From Rubripirellula sp. (GTDB taxonomy: Bacteria > Planctomycetota > Planctomycetia > Pirellulales > Pirellulaceae): 32,829 bases of DNA. The translations under genes were made by a program, and so were the position numbers. The notes beneath the pieces were generated by a model that saw only the letters and a program-made list of their open reading frames with translations, was not told the DNA's origin and ran no database searches. Each line of letters begins with the position of its first letter. The first letter of the stretch is position 1. Below, in pieces: positions 7,602 to 15,887 of this stretch. The DNA is taken from contig JAQWPZ010000300.1 of assembly GCA_029245125.1 (NCBI GenBank), positions 1 to 32,829 of the forward strand, read 5' to 3'.

Positions 7602-9653
7602 CTAAGACAGCAGTTGTGCAGCGAGTTGTTTCTCGCAGGCCCCGACAACTTTCGTGATCAGCTCATCGGCTTCTTGGCCGCTGAGCGTTGCGTCATGGCG
7701 CTGCAGTTCGACGGTCATTAGCACACGCTTGCGATCCTTCCCGTCTTTCTTTTCATCGCGGTAGGTTTCACGATAAGTGACTTGCGTCAGTTCGGAGCCG
7801 ACGGCTGCTCGGACCACATTTTCCATATCGCTCCACCGCACGCTTTCCTCCACGACGAAGTTGAGGTCTCGTTGGATTGATGGAAAGGAACTGATCGGTC
7901 GTTGCGTGGGAACCAGGTCGGAAGATTCGAGCAGTTGGTCGAGTGAGATTTCGGCGACCACGACAGGCGGAGGCAGTTTCCAGCCCTTGAGTGTTTTGGG
8001 ATCGACGATCCCAAGATATCCAAACAGTTTGTCACCAAGTTTTAGCTCGACTGCGCTCCCCTTGGTCATTCCTTCCCGCTGAATCGGCGTGACCGACATC
8101 GCTGCCTCGACCCCCATTCGCTGGACGAGCGTTTCCAGGACTCCCTTCAATTCAAAGAAATCACGTCCAGAAATGATCCCGAGCGAATACTGTTCAGCTG
8201 GCAGGGTATCGTTCGCTGAGCTGGGCAAATAGATATGGGCGATTTCGAACAGATCAGCCGCGATACTTGAGGAAGCCCAGTTATTGCCGCGTCCTTCCAG
8301 CAGGCTAGGTAACAGCGTTCTTCGTAAACGCTTGGCCCCCTTGAGCATCGGCGTTTTTGTCTCCAACGCAGATCGGTCAGTCCAAGGCGAAAGTGACTGA
8401 TCGAGTTTTTTGGTGACGACACTCGGCGTCATCGCCTCGCTCAAGCCGGCGGCTGTCATGATTAACCGGACGCGGTCGATCGCCGTATCAAAGTCACGTT
8501 TGGAGCTGGGTGCGACGGGGATGGGCGAATCTTCGGGAATCTTGTCGTATCCGTGAATCCTCGCAACTTCCTCAATCAGATCGACCTCGCGGGTCAGGTC
8601 ATGACGCCACGTTGGAGGGATGTATTGAACGTCGTTACTGGTCCCGTTGGCTTCGCATCCGAGTGCGGTCAGGATGCGGGTGACTTCGGCTTCATCGATC
8701 TGGATCCCTAGGATTCGTTCGAGTTGATGCTTTCGCAACAGAATCGGTTCACGCGGAGCAATGTTGGCTGCTGTATCGATCACGCCGTCGGCGACTTCGC
8801 CACCCGCCACATCAACGATGATTTCACAGACGCGCCGACTAGCCCAATCGACTCCCACGGGATCGACCTTGCGCTCGAATCGGTAAGACGATGGGCTGTG
8901 CAATTTTAGTGTTCGTGCAGTTCGCCGCACCGACAGTGGTGTGAATACCGCTGACTCAATCACAAGGTCCGTCGTTGTTTCGGTGACTTCCGATTCGGCA
9001 CCACCCATCACGCCAGCTACGGCACACGCTTGGTTTGCATCGGCGATCATGCACATACTCGGATCAAGTGCATAACTGCGGTGATCGATTGCTTCGATCG
9101 TTTCATCTTTGTGGCCTGGTCGTACGATGATGTGCGAGTTCGCGACTTTGGAATAATCAAATGCGTGAAGAGGCTGGCCACACTCCATCAGCACGAAATT
9201 TGTTGCGTCGACAACGTTGTTGATGCTTTGGTAAGTTTCCAAAGTGCCGTCGGCTTTCCGTTTCCAAAACACCGATTGCAATGCCTCGATCATCCAATCG
9301 GGGCTTTTACCGACCTTGACGCCTTGGATTACACGAGCGGTATATCGGGGACAGGCATCGACGAATTGGTTTTCGACGGTCAGCAGGCTCTCGACCGAAG
9401 TGTTTGACGTTTGCAGCGTCGGCGAGGGCAACTGTAGTGGCTGGTCGTAGAGCACCCCGATTTCGCGCGCCACCCCGATGTGACCGAGGCAGTCACCACG
9501 ATTACTGGTGACTTCTAAGTCCAGCACGATGTCGCCATTGATTTCATCCGTCCCCTCGTGGTTGAGGCCGGACAAACTAAGGCGGTGAGCCAATTCCTCG
9601 TGACTCATCGGGAGTTCGATGTATCGGACAAGCCATTTCAGCGAAACAAGCAT
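7602..9653 (-). CDS. pheT: Phenylalanyl-tRNA synthetase beta subunit, short form
   Basis: PheT pairs with PheS to charge tRNA-Phe in the cytoplasm. The ATG at 9651-9653 gives 683 residues starting MLVSLKWLVRYIELP, the usual PheT start. An upstream extension of the frame to 10025 overlaps the opposite sulfatase gene and is rejected. B1 residues 1-35 (LAHRLSLSGLNHEG) run straight into DIVLDLEVTSNRGDCLG at about 41-57. The roughly 110-residue EMAP/OB tRNA-binding insertion found in E. coli PheT between these parts is therefore missing. B3/B4, B5, the catalytic-like core and a C-terminal FDX-ACB domain (SSFPSIQRDLNFVVEE onward) are all recognisable. No pheS is adjacent. Confidence 0.95.
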   Translation of the reverse strand: MLVSLKWLVRYIELPMSHEELAHRLSLSGLNHEGTDEINGDIVLDLEVTSNRGDCLGHIGVAREIGVLYDQPLQLPSPTLQTSNTSVESLLTVENQFVDACPRYTARVIQGVKVGKSPDWMIEALQSVFWKRKADGTLETYQSINNVVDATNFVLMECGQPLHAFDYSKVANSHIIVRPGHKDETIEAIDHRSYALDPSMCMIADANQACAVAGVMGGAESEVTETTTDLVIESAVFTPLSVRRTARTLKLHSPSSYRFERKVDPVGVDWASRRVCEIIVDVAGGEVADGVIDTAANIAPREPILLRKHQLERILGIQIDEAEVTRILTALGCEANGTSNDVQYIPPTWRHDLTREVDLIEEVARIHGYDKIPEDSPIPVAPSSKRDFDTAIDRVRLIMTAAGLSEAMTPSVVTKKLDQSLSPWTDRSALETKTPMLKGAKRLRRTLLPSLLEGRGNNWASSSIAADLFEIAHIYLPSSANDTLPAEQYSLGIISGRDFFELKGVLETLVQRMGVEAAMSVTPIQREGMTKGSAVELKLGDKLFGYLGIVDPKTLKGWKLPPPVVVAEISLDQLLESSDLVPTQRPISSFPSIQRDLNFVVEESVRWSDMENVVRAAVGSELTQVTYRETYRDEKKDGKDRKRVLMTVELQRHDATLSGQEADELITKVVGACEKQLAAQLLS

Positions 9654-9866
9654 GGAAATCAGGCGGCGTGAGGTAAAAGTCGAAAGCGTAACGATCCCGG
9701 TTCGAGGTCGTTCGTGGGGCACAAGTCTATCGGATCGGCCAAAATCGTAATACCGCCGGTCGAATCGTATCTGCAGGCTTCGTCCCTGCCAGCTAAGATG
9801 CGTCCCGCGATTGAATTGCCGCGGATTTGACCCCGAAGTTTCGATTTCCCCAGCCCGGAACGAACC

Positions 9867-12062
9867 ATGATAGCGCGACTGATCGGCACCCTCGTTTTGT
9901 TCGTGACGCTTGGCATCGTGGGTGCCCGCGGAGCGGAGCAGCCGAACATCCTGCTGATCATGGCAGATGATGTCGGCATTGAAGGCTTGGGCTGTTACGG
10001 TGGAGCATCGTATCAAACGCCCCACCTGGACTCGCTAGCAGCCGAAGGCCTGCGATTCACCCACGCCTTTTCACAGCCGCTTTGCACGCCAACCCGCGTT
10101 CAGATCATGACGGGCAAATACAACCACCGAAACTGGAAGTACTTTGGGATTCTGGATCCAGGTGAAACCACTTTCGGACATCGGATGAAGTCCGCCGGGT
10201 ACGCGACCGGAATTTTTGGTAAGTGGCAACTGACCTCCTATGATCCGCCCGATCTGCCTGGCGCTACCAACCGGCGTGGAACGGGGATGCATCCGAAAGA
10301 TGCTGGCTTTGATCGTTACTCGCTATTCCATGCATTAGAAACCGAAGACAAGGGTTCTCGCTATGCGAATCCGACGATGTTGGAGGGAAACGGTGGGGAC
10401 GACGGCACCTTAAAAACCTATCATGGTCGTTATGGTGAAGATGTTTGGGTCGAAAAAATACTTGGTTTCTTTGACGATCATCGCGGCACACCGACGTTCG
10501 CCTATTATCCGATGGCTTTGCCGCATTGGCCTTTTGTTCCGACGCCGATTTCCGATGACTGGGATCCTGCTGCAGAACAGCGAGAAGACAACGAGCTGTT
10601 TCCGGATATGGTTCAGTATCTAGACGAGATCGTCGGCCGATTGGTGTCTGGTTTGCGCAGTCGGGACTTGCTTGAGAATACGATCGTGTTGTTCTACAGC
10701 GATAACGGGACGCACGCGAAAGTCGTTTCGGAGATGCAAGATGGCCGTCGCGTTGTCGGTGGGAAGGCAACTCCTCGGCAAACGGGGATTCATGTTCCAC
10801 TGATCGCTTACTGGCCCGATCATGTTCCCCCGGGAACCTGTAATCGGATCGTCGATGCGTCTGATTTTGTGCCGACCTTGTTGGAATTGGCGGGCGCCGA
10901 ATTACCAGCTGCAGCTGGGGACGACGGAATCAGTTTTGCCCCTTGGCTGTTCGGCAAAGAGGGGCCAGAACGAGAGGCAGCTTTCTTTTGGTATGACCCA
11001 CGTCCAGGTTGGGATAAGGAGCGTTTTGGTCGCCATGTCTTTGCTTTGAATCACGATTACAAGTTGTTTCGGACTGGTCGTTTCTATCGCTTAACCGATC
11101 GTCCTTTGGAGGAGATCGAGATTAGTCCGTTGGCAATGTCCGCGGTTGATCGTCAAGCCAAGTTGCAATTGCAAGCGGTCATTGATGAAGCGATGCAGGG
11201 GGTCGATGAACCGCCTTTGGTGAACGCATATGGGAAACCGGAGCCAGATTTACTGAAGGTGCCCGAGAGTCGCGAAGAGACTGTGCGAGTCACGCGAGCG
11301 ATGCTGGAGGGAGCAGAGGAATATGTGTACGGCGATGTCGAGGTTGATCAGCATCGATTGTGGTTATTTAAGCCGCTTGATCTCGAGGTTGGAGAGCAGC
11401 GACCGTGCGTATTCTTTATTCACGGTGGCGGTTGGGGAGGTCGTCCAGAATCATTGGCGGCGCAGTGTGTCGCAGTGCAGCGACTCGGCTACAACGCGGT
11501 GACGATTCACTTTCGGCCACCCGGAGACAAACGAACACCTGCCGATACGTTACGGGATGCTCGGAGGGCTTATCGTTGGCTGATCGCAAATGGCGAGCGA
11601 TTGCAGATCGATGTGGAGCGAATTGTTGTTTCAGGTGGATCGGCCGGTGGCCACTTGTCGTTGGCGCTCTCAACGATCGAACTCCCCGGAGATCCTGTGA
11701 TCGAGCATCCACCCCGAGGCTTTGTCTTGTTTAATCCGGTCATTGACTTGGTCGATGGTTGGAGTGCCGGACGCAAACGCTGTGAAAGAAGTGGAATCGA
11801 ACCAATTAGCTTCTCGCCGGCTCACCATGTCCGATCAGGATTGCCACCGGTGCTTGTGCTGAGTGGAAGCAAAGACGTACTGATTCCCCCCGACTTGATT
11901 CGGGCTTTTCAGGAACGGATGCGGAAGGCAGGCAATCAGTGTGAGTTTGTGGAGTACCCCGATGCGACCCATGCCTTTTTTAATTACGGGCGAGACGAGA
12001 ACCGCTCTTTTCAGTGGACCATGTGGGAATTAGAAAAATTTCTGCAAACAGCTTTTCACTGA
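9867..12062 (+). CDS. Secreted sulfatase fused to an alpha/beta-hydrolase esterase
   Basis: This 731-residue protein has a signal peptide (1-22) and two enzymes in one chain. Residues about 25-440 are a type I sulfatase: metal-binding D34/D35 (MADDVG), the formylglycine cysteine C73 in CTPTR, K84, K119, H220 (ALPHWP), D279/N280 (YSDNG) and K300. The usual GKWHLG is GKWQLT here, with Q121 in place of His. Residues about 490-731 form a BD-FAE/Aes-type esterase with HGGGW (519-523), S592 in GGSAGG, D670 (SGSKD) and H702 (DATHAFF). A sulfatase-maturing enzyme must oxidise C73 for activity. The pairing suggests removal of sulfate and acyl groups from one polysaccharide. The intact reading frame across the junction argues against a sequencing artefact. 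Confidence 0.9.
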   Translation: MIARLIGTLVLFVTLGIVGARGAEQPNILLIMADDVGIEGLGCYGGASYQTPHLDSLAAEGLRFTHAFSQPLCTPTRVQIMTGKYNHRNWKYFGILDPGETTFGHRMKSAGYATGIFGKWQLTSYDPPDLPGATNRRGTGMHPKDAGFDRYSLFHALETEDKGSRYANPTMLEGNGGDDGTLKTYHGRYGEDVWVEKILGFFDDHRGTPTFAYYPMALPHWPFVPTPISDDWDPAAEQREDNELFPDMVQYLDEIVGRLVSGLRSRDLLENTIVLFYSDNGTHAKVVSEMQDGRRVVGGKATPRQTGIHVPLIAYWPDHVPPGTCNRIVDASDFVPTLLELAGAELPAAAGDDGISFAPWLFGKEGPEREAAFFWYDPRPGWDKERFGRHVFALNHDYKLFRTGRFYRLTDRPLEEIEISPLAMSAVDRQAKLQLQAVIDEAMQGVDEPPLVNAYGKPEPDLLKVPESREETVRVTRAMLEGAEEYVYGDVEVDQHRLWLFKPLDLEVGEQRPCVFFIHGGGWGGRPESLAAQCVAVQRLGYNAVTIHFRPPGDKRTPADTLRDARRAYRWLIANGERLQIDVERIVVSGGSAGGHLSLALSTIELPGDPVIEHPPRGFVLFNPVIDLVDGWSAGRKRCERSGIEPISFSPAHHVRSGLPPVLVLSGSKDVLIPPDLIRAFQERMRKAGNQCEFVEYPDATHAFFNYGRDENRSFQWTMWELEKFLQTAFH

Positions 12063-12257
12063 CCGGGCGAAAAAAGCGGGAGGCCGTGACGGGACAGCGG
12101 GGTGCCGCGGTGGGGCATCAATCGCTGCAGACAGTGAATTGGCGGCGGCAGTCTCCGCAAGGCTTGCCGTAAGCCGGTCTCCCAAAACGCCTGCTCGGCG
12201 CGGTGATCGAGGAAGCCTCACGCGGGACTCGCGATGAAAGGCGCGCCCGCAACGCTG

Positions 12258-12290
12258 TTTCCAGTAGCCTGGAAACGGTAGACTACCGTT
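12258..12290 (+). promoter_or_regulatory. Pair of abutting hairpins upstream of the zinc-ribbon membrane protein
   Basis: TTTCCAG-TAGC-CTGGAAA (12258-12275) is followed, sharing two bases, by AACGGTAG-A-CTACCGTT (12274-12290). The second is nearly a perfect palindrome and lies 35 bp before the ATG at 12326. There is no T-run, so it is not an obvious terminator for the sulfatase gene. It could be a protein-binding palindrome or a structured leader. Confidence 0.4.
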
Positions 12291-12325
12291 ATCAGTAACT
12301 CATCCCGCTTCAATGTTTGTTTGCC

Positions 12326-13843
12326 ATGTCCATCTTGGTTCAGTGTCCTCGCTGCAACGGTGCTGTTTCAATCGCTGACCAGGCAGCTGGAAAACGAGTG
12401 AAGTGCCCGCATTGTGCCGCGTCTTTTTTGGCACCAGGGATCGCTGTGGTGGAGAAGGCGGACGACGAAGACGATTGGTTGTCGCTGGACGAAAAACCAC
12501 TCAAGTCAACGTCAAAGACACCGCCGGCTGAGCCCGCCTCGCCCACCGGGAACGAGCTCTTGGATGAAGATGATATCCTTGGTGAGTTTGCGATTCCTCC
12601 GCTAACTCCTCCGCGATCGAGCCGCCCAAAAACCGGGGGATCACCTCCACTGAGCGAGGAGGAAGAATCGTTGCTGGCTGGGTTCACCGATGATTTTGCA
12701 GCCGAAACCGAGCTGCCGCCAATCTCCCCATTACCACTGGCGGGCGGCCTCGTGGCTGCGCCGCTGGGAGCTTCGCAACCGAACCCGCCAGCTCCAAAGC
12801 CGGCAACGCCGACAGAGTATGCGTCGGAATATCGGGTGAAGTGCAAAGTTTGCGGGACCGTCCTCTACGCAAAGGCGCAGCAGGAGGGTTCGGTTCTCAA
12901 ATGCTCCGATTGTTATTCGCCTGTTACCGTTCCTCCCCCTCCCAAGGTTACCCAGGGAAACAAGGTCAACATTGCGAATGCCGAGACGTTCGACTTGGAG
13001 GAATCAGCGGCGACCAAGCGTGGACCTGATCCCTTCAAGAAATCAGCAGATAAGTTGTTGGAAGATGCGTCTCGGGAGGAGGACGCGAATGCCGAGCCGA
13101 ATTATGAAGATGTCCCAAATGTGAAAGATTGGGTGCTCAATGTGTTTGGCATCTTTCGGGATCTGGGGGTGGTGGTTCACTGGCTTGGCTTGTCGGCTCT
13201 TGCCGCGATTCCAGCAGCGTTGGTTCTGTATTCCGAACAACAAATATTGATTCTTGGGTTGTTTCCGGCTGGGTTCTTTGCCGGCGTGCTGGTCGTAAGT
13301 TGTGGGTTTGCAATCATGGATGCGGTGGCCAACGAAGAGGAATCGGTGAGTGAATGGCCGACTTTGGATCCGTTTGCGTGGCTGGGGCAATTGACGATCG
13401 TGGTGGCTGCTGCGTCTTTGTGCGTGATCCCAATCTGGACCGTTTGCATGTTGGTCGGCTTGCCCACGTTTGTTTGCATCTTCTTCACTATGTTTGCCGT
13501 GTATGCAATGTTCCCATTCGTGTTCTTGTCGATGCTAGATATGAACAGCTTCATGATGCCGTTTTCGGCAGAGCTGGCTCGCAGTACGACGAAGAGTTCC
13601 GAAGTCTGGGGAGGGTTTTATTTCTCTTCGGGTCTACTGTTCGGCGGTTTGTTTTTGCTATTTACCGTCACGAGTGGGATGGGGATCATGGCAGCAACGA
13701 TGATTGGAGTCACAGCATCGATCGGTGTTGCATTTGCCTACTTCTCGATGCTAGGGCGGCTCGCATTTGTAATCGGGCAGAGCGTTAACGCGCCGCCCCG
13801 AGTGGATCGCGTTGATCGAACGCGTCACAACGAGGTGAGCTAA
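12326..13843 (+). CDS. Membrane protein with two zinc ribbons
   Basis: The ATG at 12326 gives 505 residues starting MSILVQCPRC. An in-frame TTG at 12317 is less likely. The N-terminal zinc ribbon has C7/C10 and C27/C30, in the MJ0042-like CPxC-x16-CPxC form. A Pro/Ser/Glu-rich acidic linker follows, and then a second ribbon with C173/C176 and C193/C196. A charged segment leads into about six hydrophobic helices (roughly residues 270-490). The cysteine fingers should face the cytoplasm. Such architecture is common in uncharacterised planctomycete proteins. I cannot assign a function. No co-directional partner is close; the next gene converges on it. Confidence 0.8.
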   Translation: MSILVQCPRCNGAVSIADQAAGKRVKCPHCAASFLAPGIAVVEKADDEDDWLSLDEKPLKSTSKTPPAEPASPTGNELLDEDDILGEFAIPPLTPPRSSRPKTGGSPPLSEEEESLLAGFTDDFAAETELPPISPLPLAGGLVAAPLGASQPNPPAPKPATPTEYASEYRVKCKVCGTVLYAKAQQEGSVLKCSDCYSPVTVPPPPKVTQGNKVNIANAETFDLEESAATKRGPDPFKKSADKLLEDASREEDANAEPNYEDVPNVKDWVLNVFGIFRDLGVVVHWLGLSALAAIPAALVLYSEQQILILGLFPAGFFAGVLVVSCGFAIMDAVANEEESVSEWPTLDPFAWLGQLTIVVAAASLCVIPIWTVCMLVGLPTFVCIFFTMFAVYAMFPFVFLSMLDMNSFMMPFSAELARSTTKSSEVWGGFYFSSGLLFGGLFLLFTVTSGMGIMAATMIGVTASIGVAFAYFSMLGRLAFVIGQSVNAPPRVDRVDRTRHNEVS

Positions 13844-13920
13844 TCCACGAATCGGTCGCGGATTTTTCAGCCGACGCGTTTGTCGGTCGCGATCTCGAAG
13901 GTGCGAACAGTTGCCTGGCC

Positions 13921-13985
13921 GCCCGCTGTTGCCTGCGTGCCCGCTGTTGCCTGCGTGCCCGCTGTTGGCTGCGTGCCCGCTGTTG
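13921..13985. repeat. 18-bp tandem repeats between convergent genes
   Basis: The unit GCCCGCTGTTGCCTGCGT occurs at 13921-13938 and 13939-13956. A third copy with one change is at 13957-13974, and a partial fourth ends at 13985. It lies between the stop of the zinc-ribbon gene and the stop of the glycosidase gene. Confidence 0.9.
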
Positions 13986-13995
13986 ATCGCTTCGA

Positions 13996-15804
13996 TCAAT
14001 CTTTGACGTATTCGATATCGTCAATGTAGAAAGTGACCGGCTTGCCTTGCCCGGCGAGAGACCAGCCGAATCCGGTTTTGATTTGCCGGAGGTCCAGTCC
14101 CCGCAAGGGAATCGTCAGTTTGTTCCATTCCTTGGTCAGCGTGACGTCTTGGAGTTCTCCCTTGGCGGAGTCTCGATAGGGCTGATTGCCATCCATCACA
14201 CCGAACACGAAGTTCACTTTCTCTCCGCCCTCCGCGCCCCGCGCCCAGAATTGCAGTTGGGTCGCACCGGTCAAATTTGCTCCTCCCGGTTGTTTGCCAT
14301 CCCAATCCTCGGGTGGAGATTGCCAGAGCACTCCACCCCAATCGTCGCCGCTGCCGTATTCGGCTTTCATGCAGTGATCGCCGGTGTGCGGCTTGTCGGT
14401 GCTGTCTAATTTCATGCTAACCGCGGCCGTATTTCCCATGTAGCCCGAGGGTGTGTAAACACTTGGTTTTGCGTCATCGCCGTAGACGACATACGGGAGG
14501 GTAGCGACTGGCAACTTTGTCGTCAGTTTCATCGGGCTGCCAGCATGCAGCGGTACATTGGCGACAGCCGCCCCGCCTTGCCCGTCATAAACGTAGGCGA
14601 ACAGGCGATACGACCCATCTTGTTTGGGCAGGGTGACGGTGACACGATTTCCTGTTGCGGTGACCGAATTCGCAATCGCTGATTCTTGGTCTTGGCGATC
14701 TCCACCAACTCCGACGGTGCCAGAGTCAGAACGCAACACCCATTTGATCGTCAAATCGTCGCGTTCGGGGTCCGAGGCCGTTACGATGGCGTTGATTGTT
14801 TCGCCTGGCTTCAGGCGAGGGTTGCCGTCTAACTCGAGCGATGTGATTTGTGGACAATGGTTGGCTGGTGGGGAACCGGTCCAAGCCTCTGACATCGCAT
14901 CGACAGCAGCTAGTCGAGTTCCATCGGGCAGTAACATGCCAAACCACGTCGCGGTCGTTTCCTGTTTCTGTCCCCAGAGAAACGCGTAAGAGCCGAGGCA
15001 GGCGGCAGAGTTGTCGATGACGTTGGCTTGGTATCCCTTCGCGTAGAAATCTCCCTTGGCGGTGCTGCTAAATTCCAAGGGCGATCCCCAACCGGTTTTG
15101 CCAACTTCCCAAGGTCCATGGGTTCCATGCTCGGTAACGATGTAGGGTTTTGTGCTGTTTGCTGTTCGGTAACGCTGCGCGAGCGATTCAATTCCCCCGT
15201 ACGAGTTCACCCCAATGATGTCGATGTCTGGACAGAAGCTTTCGATGCTGCGAACTTTTTCAGCGTTTTCGCCTACCTCAGCGATCACTGTCACGGTTGG
15301 ATGATTGGGGTCGATGCGTTTGATTTCTCTCGCAACGTGGTTGATTGCGTACCAGACGGATGGATCTGTTCCTGCACCCTCCGCCTCATTGCCAACTCCC
15401 CACAGCAACAACGCCGGATGATTTTTGTATTTGCGAACTGCCGCGAGTGATTCTTCTAGTTGACTGAGCACAGCCGTTTGGTCCTGGTAATTGAAGCCGT
15501 GACGTTGGTGCCCCAGCCACATACCGGCGCAGACCGTGAGGCCATGCTGGTGTGCTTCATCCAAAATACGACCTAAGTCATCAACACCCCAGGTTCGAAT
15601 CGAGTTGCCTCCCGCTTCGGCAAGCTTCGCCAGTTCAGTGTCGCCACCGACTCCACGAATGGCGTACGGCTTTCCGTTGCGAATCAATTGCACGCCACCA
15701 TCACGTTGCTCAATCGAGACTTTTGATTGAGCACTGGCTGATTGAGCACTGGCAAGCAGGTTGATGCAGATGAGCAGTGGCAGGTAAAAGCAGGATTTAA
15801 GCAT
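13996..15804 (-). CDS. Secreted TIM-barrel glycoside hydrolase (GH2/GH5-like, clan GH-A)
   Basis: The ATG at 15802-15804 gives 602 residues with a signal peptide (LLICINLLASAQSASA). A (beta/alpha)8 barrel spans about residues 30-330. The acid/base glutamate is E140 in WGVGNEAEG and the probable nucleophile is E225 in YIVTEHGTHGPWE, the clan GH-A arrangement of retaining beta-glycosidases. An Ig/PKD-like domain follows (about 335-430), and then a C-terminal beta-sandwich resembling a carbohydrate-binding module, ending FYIDDIEYVKD. It is the third minus-strand gene after the symporter and the 1170-residue protein, 83 bp after the latter. It probably releases sugars outside the cytoplasm for that transporter. 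Exact family and linkage specificity are open. Confidence 0.82.
   Translation of the reverse strand: MLKSCFYLPLLICINLLASAQSASAQSKVSIEQRDGGVQLIRNGKPYAIRGVGGDTELAKLAEAGGNSIRTWGVDDLGRILDEAHQHGLTVCAGMWLGHQRHGFNYQDQTAVLSQLEESLAAVRKYKNHPALLLWGVGNEAEGAGTDPSVWYAINHVAREIKRIDPNHPTVTVIAEVGENAEKVRSIESFCPDIDIIGVNSYGGIESLAQRYRTANSTKPYIVTEHGTHGPWEVGKTGWGSPLEFSSTAKGDFYAKGYQANVIDNSAACLGSYAFLWGQKQETTATWFGMLLPDGTRLAAVDAMSEAWTGSPPANHCPQITSLELDGNPRLKPGETINAIVTASDPERDDLTIKWVLRSDSGTVGVGGDRQDQESAIANSVTATGNRVTVTLPKQDGSYRLFAYVYDGQGGAAVANVPLHAGSPMKLTTKLPVATLPYVVYGDDAKPSVYTPSGYMGNTAAVSMKLDSTDKPHTGDHCMKAEYGSGDDWGGVLWQSPPEDWDGKQPGGANLTGATQLQFWARGAEGGEKVNFVFGVMDGNQPYRDSAKGELQDVTLTKEWNKLTIPLRGLDLRQIKTGFGWSLAGQGKPVTFYIDDIEYVKD
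15725..15753. repeat. 15-bp tandem duplication at the glycosidase signal-peptide end
   Basis: GATTGAGCACTGGC occurs at 15725-15738 and again from 15740. The duplication is in frame and gives SAQSASAQS around the predicted signal-peptidase site. The core ATTGAGCACTGG resembles the repeat at 28359-28388 on the other strand. Confidence 0.85.
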
Positions 15805-15887
15805 TGCGAAGACTCGGCGTGGGCGGAAGCTGAGGTCGTTGGATGACAAACAGAGCGGCAAACAGAGCGTATTGGAAAAAGAAAAAC

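Noticed and set aside
9654..10025. N-terminal extension of PheT to 807 residues
   Set aside because: It overlaps the sulfatase signal peptide on the other strand and has no resemblance to PheT. The normal PheT start MLVSLKWL is at 9653.
15589..15602. GGTTCGAATCG, resembling a tRNA T-arm
   Set aside because: It lies within the glycosidase coding frame and no acceptor or anticodon arms can be built around it.
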